Shown here: piece by piece, positions 1-8,983 of the stretch
Layout of the letters: every line of letters begins with the position of its first letter
How positions within the stretch are numbered: the stretch's first letter is position 1
Origin: Aeromonas allosaccharophila
GTDB taxonomy: Bacteria; Pseudomonadota; Gammaproteobacteria; Enterobacterales; Aeromonadaceae
Reading direction: 5' to 3'
Length of the DNA stretch: 38,183 bases
Assembly (NCBI RefSeq): GCF_000819685.1
Contig: NZ_CDBR01000098.1
Coordinates: 1 to 38,183, forward strand
The notes under the pieces: model-generated
Databases searched by the model: none
The model's input: only the letters and a program-made list of their open reading frames with translations
What the model was told of the DNA's origin: nothing
Made by a program: the position numbers and the translations under genes

Positions 1-158
1 TGTTCGCACCTTCCCTAGCATGCTGATGTAGTGCCCGCTCATGTGCGTGATACTCCGCAGTCATGATGAACAGCTTCGAAACTCCATTTTTCGTGACATA
101 TACATCTCCGCTGAATATCTCCTGTGTACCCATAAATTACTTTAACGATTTCGTTCAT
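1..158 (-). pseudogene. Phd/YefM-like antitoxin remnant, runs off the window edge
   Basis: On the minus strand an open frame begins with ATG at 133-131 and continues past base 1. Its translation contains the stretch DVYVTKNGVSKLFIMT, followed by AEYHAHERAL. This resembles the core of Phd/YefM-family antitoxins (V-x-[IV]-T-K/R-N-G ... V-x-M-S-x-x-E-Y). The frame is closed by a TAA two codons upstream of that ATG. A different frame, starting with ATG at 158-156, gives MNEIVKVI, which looks like a usual N-terminus and then runs out of frame. I read this as an antitoxin gene with a damaged N-terminal part. No toxin gene is visible because the window ends. It could also be chance similarity, since only about 44 residues are available. 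Confidence 0.35.
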
Positions 159-581
159 GGCTGTCTGACGCTGGGCGTCGGGCGGGGAAGGAGTGCCAGA
201 TATCATCTAAAGAGGGAGTGATATCGAAAGTGGCTTGGCCATTTCGTATACGCGACGGCTTTGATGATTGCAGCTTACGCTGCATAGGGCCACATCCAAG
301 AAAATGACATTAGTGTATCTCTATTGTTGTCCATAACTACCTGTCGTTACCACATTTCCGTTCAACTCATAGTCCGCAAAAAACAAAAATGACCCAGCCC
401 ATGAGGCCAATAGTGTCTGTTGATCTCGCATCAGCTAGTTCCCTTCTAGCAAGCTCCGGATGAGTTCGACACAAGTCATATGTTGCGACCTACCGCTCTG
501 CTAGCACGGATGCATCCGAAATCAACTCAGCCAAGCTGTGTGCGTGGCTGGCAGCTGGGTTTGGTGGTAAAATATTAGGGT
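159..581. other. Gene-free, lower-GC stretch
   Basis: No convincing coding frame, RNA gene or terminator is visible here on either strand. Base composition is clearly less GC-rich than in the genes that follow from 701. With the broken antitoxin to the left and the repeat cluster to the right, it may be decayed mobile or accessory DNA. Confidence 0.4.
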
Positions 582-643
582 GTTGGGAGATCCCAACTAT
601 ACACGACTATACACACCAAAAAAATCAATGTAAGTCATTGATT
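582..643. repeat. Cluster of two palindromes and a tandem 10-bp direct repeat upstream of trhP
   Basis: Three small repeats lie side by side. GTTGGGA-GA-TCCCAAC (582-597) is a perfect inverted repeat. ACTATACACG and ACTATACACA (596-615) are tandem 10-bp repeats differing at the last base. AATCAATG-TAAGT-CATTGATT (623-643) is a second perfect inverted repeat. Arm-type direct repeats next to palindromes occur in tyrosine-recombinase attachment regions and also in operators. No integrase gene is in view, so the role is open. Confidence 0.4.
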
Positions 644-700
644 ATTCGGCACTATTAGGTAGTGTCTTCCTGATTTGCAATCAGATATAAAGAGTCCGCC

Positions 701-2312
<1,612 letters not shown>

Positions 2313-2316
2313 AACG

Positions 2317-2344
2317 AAAAAAGGCCGAGCAATCGGCCTTTTTT
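2317..2344. terminator. Bidirectional rho-independent terminator between yfhL and the DUF1090 gene
   Basis: Stem AAGGCCGA / TCGGCCTT with loop GCAA, flanked by an A-run on the left and a T-run on the right. It can therefore end transcripts from both convergent genes. Confidence 0.9.
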
Positions 2345-2368
2345 GATCCTGCGTTCAGCGGCTGACCA

Positions 2369-2761
2369 TCACTTGCCGACCAGCCGGCTCAGCTGGTCCA
2401 GCTCGCGCTGGGCCTCCAGCATCCTGGTCTGGGACTCCTCCAGCTTGGCCTGCTGCTTGGCAATTTTCTCCGGCTTGCCACTCACTCTCGCCTCCTGCAA
2501 CTCGAGCAGACGCTCGTCCACCTCGCCACGCAGCTTGTGAACCCGCTCTTTCTGTTCCTTGAGCAGCCCCTCATCGGTGCAGTTGGCCTTGATATTGCGC
2601 ACGGCCTGCTCCAGCCCGGCAATCTGCCCGGCATTATTGTGTGCTTTGGCAAACACCAGCTGGTCGTTGACGGCCTGCAGACGCGCCTTGCAACAGACCG
2701 CTTCACTGCCATAGGCCTGACCCGCCAACAGCAGCAACCCTATTCCTACACTTTTCCACAT
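2369..2761 (-). CDS. DUF1090 family periplasmic coiled-coil protein (YqjC-like)
   Basis: A 130-residue protein with a signal peptide (MWKSVGIGLLLLAGQAYG, cleavage expected around residue 18-19). A cysteine pair at 23-24 and a third cysteine in KANCTDEGL are followed by a long charged heptad-like helix to the C-terminus. The layout (CC near the N-terminus, H-x-G/N-x-x-Q-[IV]-x-G-L-E middle, N-C-T-D, then coiled coil) fits DUF1090, which includes E. coli YqjC. The function of the family is not established; YqjC sits beside stress-linked envelope genes in E. coli. The protein should lie in the periplasm. It is convergent with yfhL and divergent from the DsrE-like gene. Confidence 0.8.
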   Translation of the reverse strand: MWKSVGIGLLLLAGQAYGSEAVCCKARLQAVNDQLVFAKAHNNAGQIAGLEQAVRNIKANCTDEGLLKEQKERVHKLRGEVDERLLELQEARVSGKPEKIAKQQAKLEESQTRMLEAQRELDQLSRLVGK

Positions 2762-2919
2762 CTCGATTTACCCGGTCATGTTTGCGAACTGACCATAAGA
2801 ACCTCGATCGGCAGCAGGGTCAAGCAAGCGGGAAAAAGGTGCGACAGAAGTTGTGCGACATCACGCAATCATCACCCTATTGGTTCTACAATGACGCCTT
2901 TTAGGATCAGGAGTCTCTT

Positions 2920-3273
2920 ATGAATCAACAAATTGTGGTGATTGCCAACGGCGCCCCCTACGGCAGCGAATCCCTGTTCAACGCACTGCGCCTCGCTATC
3001 GCCCTCAACGAGCAGGGTGGTGCCAGCCTGAAGCTGTTCCTGATGTCTGATGCGGTGAGCGCGGCGCTGGCCGGTCAGGCACCGGCCGAAGGGTACAACC
3101 TGCGTCAGATGCTGGAGATCCTGCTGGCTCAGGGCGTCACCATTCGCCTGTGCAAGACCTGCACCGATGCCCGTGGCATCACCGCCCTGCCACTGATCGA
3201 GGGCATTGAGGTCGGCACCCTGCCGATGCTGGCCCAGTGGACCCTGGCCGCCGACAAGGTACTGACCTTCTGA
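2920..3273 (+). CDS. DsrE family protein
   Basis: A 117-residue cytoplasmic protein of the DsrE/DsrF-like fold. The N-terminus has an alternating beta strand (QIVVIANGAPYGSES), then a helix (FNALRLAIAL), a second strand with L-F-L-M-S-D, and a C-terminal region holding cysteines 78 and 81 in RLCKTCTDARGI. Single or paired cysteines at this place in DsrE proteins can carry persulfide sulfur, so a sulfur-relay or thiol-redox role is plausible but not shown. AGGAG lies 6 bases before ATG 2920. It seems to be a single-gene transcript with an inverted repeat behind it. Confidence 0.8.
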   Translation: MNQQIVVIANGAPYGSESLFNALRLAIALNEQGGASLKLFLMSDAVSAALAGQAPAEGYNLRQMLEILLAQGVTIRLCKTCTDARGITALPLIEGIEVGTLPMLAQWTLAADKVLTF

Positions 3274-3295
3274 TCGTCTCTGCTTGCCCTGCCCC

Positions 3296-3340
3296 CCCCC
3301 ACTTGTGCCACTGAGTACCTCACGTCAGGCAAAGTGGGGG
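3296..3340 (+). terminator. Large GC-rich inverted repeat after the DsrE-like gene
   Basis: Arms CCCCCACTTGTGCC and GGCAAAGTGGGGG can pair with one bulge. A small inner stem TGAG-TACC-TCA sits inside the 18-base loop. There is no strong T-run, only a pyrimidine-rich tail. It may be a weak terminator or an mRNA 3' stabilising hairpin. Confidence 0.5.
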
Positions 3341-3449
3341 TCATTTCGCTCCCTCTCTCCTCAATGACTACAATGTCAGTTGCCCATTCTGCTTGCCCTG
3401 CACCGCTTCACGGACAGAGTAATGGCCCAGTCATGGACAGAGGACGACG

Positions 3450-4532
3450 ATGAATCCGACCGAACAGACCCTGCTTGAGCAGATGCGCATCACCGAATTC
3501 GAGATTGCCCATCGCAAGGAATTACTGCTGCTCAGCGAGCAGGATGTGGCGCTGCTGGCGAGCTATTGCGGCAAAATAGAGCCACGGATCGATGCTCTGG
3601 TCGATCGCTTCTATCAGCAGCAGACGGCCATCACCGAAATCGCCCTGCTGATCGGCGATGCCGATACCCTCACTCGATTGCGCACCGCACAACGGCGTTA
3701 TGTGCTCGATCTCTTCAGCGGTCATTACGATCTGGAGTACGTTAACAACCGGCTACGGATCGGGCTGGTGCACAAGCGGATCGGGGTCGAGCCCAAACTC
3801 TATCTGGCCGCCATCAACACCCTCAAAGCCCTGCTGATCGAGGATATTTTCGAGCAGATCCGCGATGAACCGGAGCGCCTCGCCATGCTGGCCGCGCTGG
3901 ACAAACTCTTTCTGTTCGACATCACCCTGGTGTTCGAGACCTATATTCGCAGTCTGGTGTCGGAAATAGAGTCCTCCAGAGAGAAATCTGAGAGCTATGC
4001 CAAGAGTCTGGAGCAGAAGGTGCGCGAACGAACCAGACAGCTGGAGGAGCTGAACCGCACCGATGCCCTGACCGGATTGCTCAACGTTCGCCACCTCAAC
4101 GAGCTGCTGTTGCTAACCCTGCGCACCTGCCAGCGCCGTGCCGAACCCATGGCCATCGCCTATCTCGATATCGATAACTTCAAACAGATCAATGACACCG
4201 AAGGACATCAACGCGGCGACGAGATCCTGCGGATCGTCGGCCACTGCATCCGTCAGGTCTTTCGTGCCGAAGACAGCTGCTTTCGCTATGGCGGGGATGA
4301 GTTCTGTCTGATCCTGCCCAACTGCAACGAGAGTCAGGCCAGGGATATCTATCTCAAACGACTGACCCAAGCCATCAAGGGTCAGCTGGAAGATCTCACC
4401 CTCAGTATTGGTATCGCCCAGACCGGACCGGATCACTACGATGACGGGCTCAACCTGATCCGGCTGGCCGACGAGAGAATGTACGCGGCCAAGAAGGCGC
4501 TCAAGGAGATTACCCCGGGCAGCACCCACTGA
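3450..4532 (+). CDS. Globin-coupled diguanylate cyclase (heme oxygen sensor plus GGDEF)
   Basis: This 360-residue cytoplasmic protein has an N-terminal globin-coupled-sensor domain (about 20-170), a short helical linker (about 171-202) and a C-terminal GGDEF domain (about 203-352). In the sensor part, VNNRLRIGLVHKRIGVEP places His108 as the likely proximal heme ligand. This pattern matches DosC/DgcO and BpeGReg. The GGDEF motif is intact (281-285), and R272-x-x-D275 five residues upstream forms a product-inhibition I-site. Family knowledge says such enzymes make c-di-GMP from two GTP under control of O2, NO or CO bound to heme. ATG 3450 follows a GAGGACGACG stretch. No EAL partner gene lies next to it, unlike E. 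coli dosCP. It is convergent with the MFS gene, 16 bases apart. Confidence 0.9.
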   Translation: MNPTEQTLLEQMRITEFEIAHRKELLLLSEQDVALLASYCGKIEPRIDALVDRFYQQQTAITEIALLIGDADTLTRLRTAQRRYVLDLFSGHYDLEYVNNRLRIGLVHKRIGVEPKLYLAAINTLKALLIEDIFEQIRDEPERLAMLAALDKLFLFDITLVFETYIRSLVSEIESSREKSESYAKSLEQKVRERTRQLEELNRTDALTGLLNVRHLNELLLLTLRTCQRRAEPMAIAYLDIDNFKQINDTEGHQRGDEILRIVGHCIRQVFRAEDSCFRYGGDEFCLILPNCNESQARDIYLKRLTQAIKGQLEDLTLSIGIAQTGPDHYDDGLNLIRLADERMYAAKKALKEITPGSTH

Positions 4533-4548
4533 TCCCCGGGGCTGGCTG

Positions 4549-5772
4549 TCAGCCTCGCTTCGTTGCTGCGGGGAGCGAAGCGGGACGGGAGACCCTGGCC
4601 CCCCACTCATAGAGCACAAAAATCGCCACGCAGAGCAGCGCCATCAGCACATAGAGCAGCTGGCCGCTCCACTGCTCGAGGATCCAGCCGCCCAGCAGGG
4701 CGCCGGCGGCCCCTCCCAACCCGGCCAGTGCGCTGGCGCCAAAGTAGCTCCCCTTGAGATGAGCCGGGGCCATCTGATCGATCAGCACGTTGAGCAAGGG
4801 GAACAGGATGGTCTCGCCGATACTGAGCAGCAGCACGGCGCCAAACCAGTGGCTGCGTACCGTCGGGTCTCCCAGTGCGAAGAGCAGCTGGGCCGCCAGA
4901 AAGAGCGCCATGCCGATATGAAGCCGTACCCGCACCGGCCAGCGTGACAACAACCGCAGCAGCGGAAATTGCAGCAGCACCACGGTCAGGGCGTTGGTCG
5001 CCACCAGCAGGGCCACCAGCTCGGCCACCTGCGGCATACCGGCCCGGGTCAGGTATTGCACCAGCGGCGAGTGAAACTGGGAGTAGACCAGCACCATCAG
5101 CAGATTGGCCATCACCAGCAGCAGGAAGGCGCGATCCGCCAGCAACACCTTGATGGCATCTCGCAGCCCGGGGCCAGTCGCCCCCGACTTGCCTGTGCTG
5201 CCAGCCCGGCGAAATCCCCAACCAAAGGCCAGTGCCAGCAGCAGATAGCTCACCACCAGAAACAGGAAGGTCTCCTGCTGGGCGTTGATCCCGAGGGTCA
5301 CCCCGAGCAGCGGCCCCAACGCGGCCCCCAGGTTGAGCAGAAAATAGCGCAGGTGCAGTGCCAGCTCCCGCGCCTTGGCCGAGGCCAGACTGTCGGCCAT
5401 CAGCGCCTTGCCGGGCGCATCGATGAGCCCCGACGAGAGGCCGCTGCCCATCACCCCGATCCCGAGCCAGAACACCTCGTGCGAAAAACCGAGCAGACCG
5501 AAACAGAGCATCGCCACCAGACAACCGGCCAGCAGTATGCTGCGCCGCCCGAAGCGATCAGAGAGCCAGCCGCCGTAAAAACTCACCAAAGTAGAAAGGG
5601 CCATCGACCCCCCCAACAACAGGCCGATAAAGGTGGCCGAGAGGTCATACTCCCGATAGAGCAAAATGGAGAGGAAGGGCCACACCATGTAGTAGCTGGT
5701 GCGCACCATGAAGGTGCCCAGAATGACGATCCAGACCAGCGGGGTAAATTGCCTCAAGGTGCGCCACGGCAT
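4549..5772 (-). CDS. MFS transporter, MdtH-like drug exporter family
   Basis: Starting at ATG 5772 the protein has 407 residues and about 12 hydrophobic segments. Motif A of the major facilitator superfamily is present between TM2 and TM3 (GGWLSDRFGRRS). Family similarity is to DHA1-type exporters such as MdtH/YceL; substrate unknown. The frame stays open upstream to a GTG at 5907. That GTG lies inside the hairpin of the sohB terminator and would add a hydrophilic 45-residue extension. ATG 5772 has GGAG seven bases upstream and begins the protein right before TM1, so it is the better start. The upstream leader holds a stable inverted repeat (5815-5842). It is convergent with the diguanylate cyclase gene. 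Confidence 0.85.
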   Translation of the reverse strand: MPWRTLRQFTPLVWIVILGTFMVRTSYYMVWPFLSILLYREYDLSATFIGLLLGGSMALSTLVSFYGGWLSDRFGRRSILLAGCLVAMLCFGLLGFSHEVFWLGIGVMGSGLSSGLIDAPGKALMADSLASAKARELALHLRYFLLNLGAALGPLLGVTLGINAQQETFLFLVVSYLLLALAFGWGFRRAGSTGKSGATGPGLRDAIKVLLADRAFLLLVMANLLMVLVYSQFHSPLVQYLTRAGMPQVAELVALLVATNALTVVLLQFPLLRLLSRWPVRVRLHIGMALFLAAQLLFALGDPTVRSHWFGAVLLLSIGETILFPLLNVLIDQMAPAHLKGSYFGASALAGLGGAAGALLGGWILEQWSGQLLYVLMALLCVAIFVLYEWGARVSRPASLPAATKRG

Positions 5773-5814
5773 CGGCCAGCTCCGGGGCCCGATGGGGCCA
5801 ACAATAACTAAGGG

Positions 5815-5842
5815 GAAGCCTTCTGTTGTAACAGAGGGCTTC
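5815..5842 (-). promoter_or_regulatory. Stable hairpin in the 5' leader of the MFS gene
   Basis: GAAGCCTTCTGTT and AACAGAGGGCTTC are near-perfect complements separated by two bases. It lies about 45 bases before the MFS start and has no T-run on the minus strand, so it is unlikely to be a plain terminator. It may be an operator palindrome or an mRNA leader structure. Confidence 0.45.
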
Positions 5843-5885
5843 AATAGAAACAACGATCGCTCACCATCAAGGTGCAACCGGATGC

Positions 5886-5922
5886 AAAAAGGCCAGTCGG
5901 TGGGCACCGGCTGGCCTTTTTA
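5886..5922 (-). terminator. Rho-independent terminator of sohB
   Basis: Stem formed by AAAAAGGCCAGTCGG and CCGGCTGGCCTTTTT around a short loop. On the minus strand it is followed by a T-run. It sits just downstream of the sohB stop and upstream of the MFS gene, separating their transcripts. Confidence 0.85.
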
Positions 5923-5961
5923 TCACGCAATTCCCCTCAGGCTAAGGCCGGGGAGCCGGAC

Positions 5962-6981
5962 TCAGCGCCAGGGGCTCTGCTGCCACAGCCGCCCCAGCCC
6001 GGCTTCCAGCGCCTGAGCGCCCTGCTGTCCCAGCTTCTGGGTCAGACTTTTTGGCTTGCGATAGCTGATGCCGACCACCTTGTGGTGGCTGGCCTGCGCC
6101 AACAGGTAGTCATCGCTGGTACAGAGGGTATCCACCAGCCCCAGCCCCTTGGCCTGACTCGCCAGCCAGTGCTCACCAGTCGTGACCCGATCGATATCGA
6201 GTTGCGGGCGGTGCTCGGCCACAAAAGCCTTGAAGCGCTCGTGGATCGCCGCCAGCTCCTCACGAAACTTCTCGCGCCCCAGATCGTCGTTCTCGCCGAA
6301 CATGGTGATGGTGCGCTTGTACTGACCGGCGGTGTGCATCTCGAACTCGATATCGTGCTTTTTCAGCAACTTGTTGAAGTTCGGCAACTGGGCGATCACC
6401 CCGATGGAGCCGACGATGGCAAAGGGGGCGGCCAGGATCTTGTCCGCCACGCAGGCCATCATGTAGCCGCCGCTCGCCGCCACCTTATCGATAGCCACGG
6501 TGAGCTTGATGTCACGATCGCGCAGCCGCTGCAGCTGGGAGGCCGCCAAGCCATAGCCATGCACCACGCCGCCACCGGATTCGAGCCGCAGCAGCACCTC
6601 GTCGCCGGGCTGGGCCACGCCGATCACCGCGCTCACCTCCTCGCGCAGGGAGGCCACCTCTTTGGCATCCATGCTGCCGTTGAAATCGAGCACGAACAGG
6701 CGACTGCGCTCATCACCCGCCTTGGCGCGCTTTTTCTGCTCCTCTTTCTGCTGCTTTTCCAGCACCTTGCGCTCGGCCTTGCTGGCCAGCGCGCTCTTGA
6801 GCGCAAACTGCCCCTGCTCCAGCTCGCTCGAGAGATCGGTCACCACCAGTTCCCCCTTGCGCGCTTTCGGCTGGCGAGTGCTGACGATCATCAGGATGAT
6901 GGCGCCGATGGCCAGCAGGAAGGTCACTGTCTTGGCCAGAAACAGGCCATATTCGGTCAGAAATGTCACGATGGACTCCAC
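5962..6981 (-). CDS. sohB: SohB, membrane-anchored S49 family serine protease
   Basis: A 339-residue protein with an N-terminal membrane anchor (about residues 10-34), a charged coiled-coil linker (50-92) rich in K and E, and an S49 peptidase domain. Catalytic Ser170 lies in KVAASGGYMMA, and Lys222 in AGQYKRT completes the Ser/Lys dyad. The oxyanion-hole glycines are in LESGGG (133-138). Family knowledge: SohB is a periplasmic/inner-membrane protease that partly suppresses loss of DegP. The length and order match E. coli SohB (349 residues). As in enterobacteria, it is divergent from yciK. A strong terminator follows. Confidence 0.92.
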   Translation of the reverse strand: MESIVTFLTEYGLFLAKTVTFLLAIGAIILMIVSTRQPKARKGELVVTDLSSELEQGQFALKSALASKAERKVLEKQQKEEQKKRAKAGDERSRLFVLDFNGSMDAKEVASLREEVSAVIGVAQPGDEVLLRLESGGGVVHGYGLAASQLQRLRDRDIKLTVAIDKVAASGGYMMACVADKILAAPFAIVGSIGVIAQLPNFNKLLKKHDIEFEMHTAGQYKRTITMFGENDDLGREKFREELAAIHERFKAFVAEHRPQLDIDRVTTGEHWLASQAKGLGLVDTLCTSDDYLLAQASHHKVVGISYRKPKSLTQKLGQQGAQALEAGLGRLWQQSPWR

Positions 6982-7191
6982 AATGGATCGGTTTTCGTCA
7001 CATTCTAGGGAGTTTGACGGAGGCGCGCAAAAAATCGCAGCCAGAGCCTGGAAAAACCAACCCGAGCATCACAACCTCTCTATTTTCTTCACATTTTTCT
7101 TGCCGCTGGCTGGTCAAACGGGCGCGCGGATCAGTACACTTGGCGCCGATTGCCATGCACTTATGGCCGGAATTTGTTAACAGGAGTTGTC

Positions 7192-7947
7192 ATGCTCGAT
7201 TATCAGGCACCCCGCGATCTGCTCAAGGATAAAGTCATTCTGGTCACAGGTGCCGGCGACGGGATCGGCCGCGAAGCCGCCCTCACCTACGCCGCCCACG
7301 GTGCCACCGTGATCCTGCTCGGCCGCACCAGCGCCAAACTCGAAGCCGTGTATGACCAGATTGAAGCCGCCGGTTATCCGCTGCCCGCCATCGTGCCGGT
7401 AGATCTTAAAGGGGCCACCGCCGCCCACTACCGCGGCATGGCCGAAACCTTCGCCCAGCAGTTTGGCCGCCTCGACGGCGTGCTGTTCAACGCCGGTCTG
7501 CTCGGCACCCTCTCTCCGTTTGAACACATTCAGGAGAAGGAGTGGGACGAGGTGATGCAGGTCAACGTCAAATCGGAATTCCTGCTGACCCAGGCACTGC
7601 TGCCGCTGCTGCGCCAGACCGCCAAGGCGCAGGGCGAAGCCTCCATCGTCTACACCTCCTCCAGCGTGGGACGCAAAGGGCGCGCCTACTGGGGCACCTA
7701 TGCCATCTCCAAATTCGCCATCGAGGGGATGATGGAAGTGCTGGCCGACGAGCTGGAGAACACCGGTGTGCGGGTCAATACCCTCAACCCGGGCGGCACC
7801 CGCACCAAGATGCGCGCCAGCGCCTTCCCGGCGGAAGATCCCATGAACCTCAAGACCCCGGCCGATCTGATGCCCCTCTACCTCTACCTGATGGGGTCGG
7901 ACAGCCGCGGCAAAACCGGCCAAACCTTTGTGGCCCAGCCCAAATAA
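7192..7947 (+). CDS. yciK: YciK family short-chain dehydrogenase/reductase
   Basis: A 251-residue classical SDR. The NAD(P)-binding TGAGDGIG motif is at residues 19-26, the structural NAG motif occurs in LFNAGLL, and the catalytic pattern shows Ser in YTSSSVG with Y-x-x-x-K in YAISK. CAGGAG lies six bases before ATG 7192; a longer in-frame reading back to 7150 adds residues without family match. The substrate of YciK is not known; it is a cytoplasmic oxidoreductase. Its divergent pairing with sohB is conserved with E. coli. A nested hairpin lies between it and the LysR gene. Confidence 0.9.
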   Translation: MLDYQAPRDLLKDKVILVTGAGDGIGREAALTYAAHGATVILLGRTSAKLEAVYDQIEAAGYPLPAIVPVDLKGATAAHYRGMAETFAQQFGRLDGVLFNAGLLGTLSPFEHIQEKEWDEVMQVNVKSEFLLTQALLPLLRQTAKAQGEASIVYTSSSVGRKGRAYWGTYAISKFAIEGMMEVLADELENTGVRVNTLNPGGTRTKMRASAFPAEDPMNLKTPADLMPLYLYLMGSDSRGKTGQTFVAQPK

Positions 7948-7976
7948 ATCAATAAAATACCCAGAGTGTTGTGCGG

Positions 7977-8024
7977 CAGGGGTTAAATTGAATAGGGAGC
8001 ACAGGCTCCCTGTAGAAGCCCCTG
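7977..8024 (+). terminator. Nested inverted repeat between yciK and the LysR gene
   Basis: An inner perfect stem AGGGAGC-ACAG-GCTCCCT (7994-8011) lies inside an outer pair CAGGGG / CCCCTG (7977-7982 and 8019-8024). No T-run follows, so termination would be weak. It may end yciK transcripts or form a structure in the LysR leader. Confidence 0.4.
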
Positions 8025-8052
8025 ACCATCCTATCTCCAATCAGGTTGAACT

Positions 8053-8967
8053 ATGTTTCGTCCCAAGAGCACGTTTGAGCAATGGCGGATCTTTCAGGCG
8101 GTAGTCGACTGCGGCGGCTACGCCCAGGCGGCCGAGGCGCTGAACAAGAGCCAGTCCTCCCTCAATCATGCGGTTGCGAAGTTACAGCAGAGTCTGGGGG
8201 TTCCCTTGCTGGAGGTGCGCGGCCGCAAGGCGGTGCTGACCCCGGCGGGCGAAATCTTCCTCAAGCGGGCCCGTCAGTTGAGCCAGCAGGTGGAGGAGCT
8301 GGAGAATCTGGCCAACAACCTGGAGCGGCAATGGGAGCCGCAGATCAACCTCTATGTCTCGGCGTTGCAGCCAAGGGATCGCCTCTATCGGGCGCTGGCC
8401 AGCTTCTATCCCCGCAGCCGGGGTTGCCGGGTCAACCTGCACGAGCGCATTCACTGCCACTTCAACGCCCTGCAACCGGGAGATCTGATGCTCTCCGAGC
8501 ACCTGCCCGGCGATCGCACCGGCCTGTTGCTGGACGAGGTGTGCCTGCTGCCCCTCTGCGCCGCCAGCCATCCGCTGGCACAGGAGGAGGGGCCCATTCG
8601 CAGCGATGTGCTGATCGGCTACAACCAGATCAGCCTCCATCCCCCCATTCACCGCTCGGTGGACTGGAACGATGCGGATGACACCGGCTGGAAGGCCACC
8701 CACTACCACGAAGTGCTCGCCATGCTGCGCCTCGGTCTCGGCTATGCGTGGCTGCCGCGCCATCTGGTGGAGCGGGAGCTGGCGGAAGGCTCACTCATAC
8801 AGCTGGATCTGGATAGCGGCAACGAGCGCCACCTCTACACCTACCTGCTGACCCTCTCCCCCGAGGCCCTCGGCCCCGCGACCGAGCTGCTGCTACGCTG
8901 CCTGCGCAACGAGTATCAGGGCGAATCATCGCCGCTTCCGCACACCCAGCCCCAGCACGGCAAATAA
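8053..8967 (+). CDS. LysR family transcriptional regulator
   Basis: A 304-residue regulator. The N-terminal winged helix-turn-helix (about 8-65) reads FQAVVDCGGYAQAAEALNKS followed by QSSLNHAVAKLQ, a standard LysR pattern. It continues into a linker helix (LSQQVEELENLANNLE) and a periplasmic-binding-like effector domain from about residue 95. It should act as a tetramer in the cytoplasm with a small-molecule co-inducer. The target is not evident: its nearest divergent partner is absent, since yciK points the same way and setB is convergent 16 bases downstream. Confidence 0.9.
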   Translation: MFRPKSTFEQWRIFQAVVDCGGYAQAAEALNKSQSSLNHAVAKLQQSLGVPLLEVRGRKAVLTPAGEIFLKRARQLSQQVEELENLANNLERQWEPQINLYVSALQPRDRLYRALASFYPRSRGCRVNLHERIHCHFNALQPGDLMLSEHLPGDRTGLLLDEVCLLPLCAASHPLAQEEGPIRSDVLIGYNQISLHPPIHRSVDWNDADDTGWKATHYHEVLAMLRLGLGYAWLPRHLVERELAEGSLIQLDLDSGNERHLYTYLLTLSPEALGPATELLLRCLRNEYQGESSPLPHTQPQHGK

Positions 8968-8983
8968 CAGTCAGATCACCCCG

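Noticed and set aside
159..581. Integron attC site
   Set aside because: I looked for paired RYYYAAC/GTTRRRY core sites with a long imperfect palindrome and saw none that fit.
4969..5811. 280-codon plus-strand frame opposite the MFS gene
   Set aside because: Its translation is Gln/His/Arg-rich low-complexity, typical of a shadow frame of membrane-protein codons.
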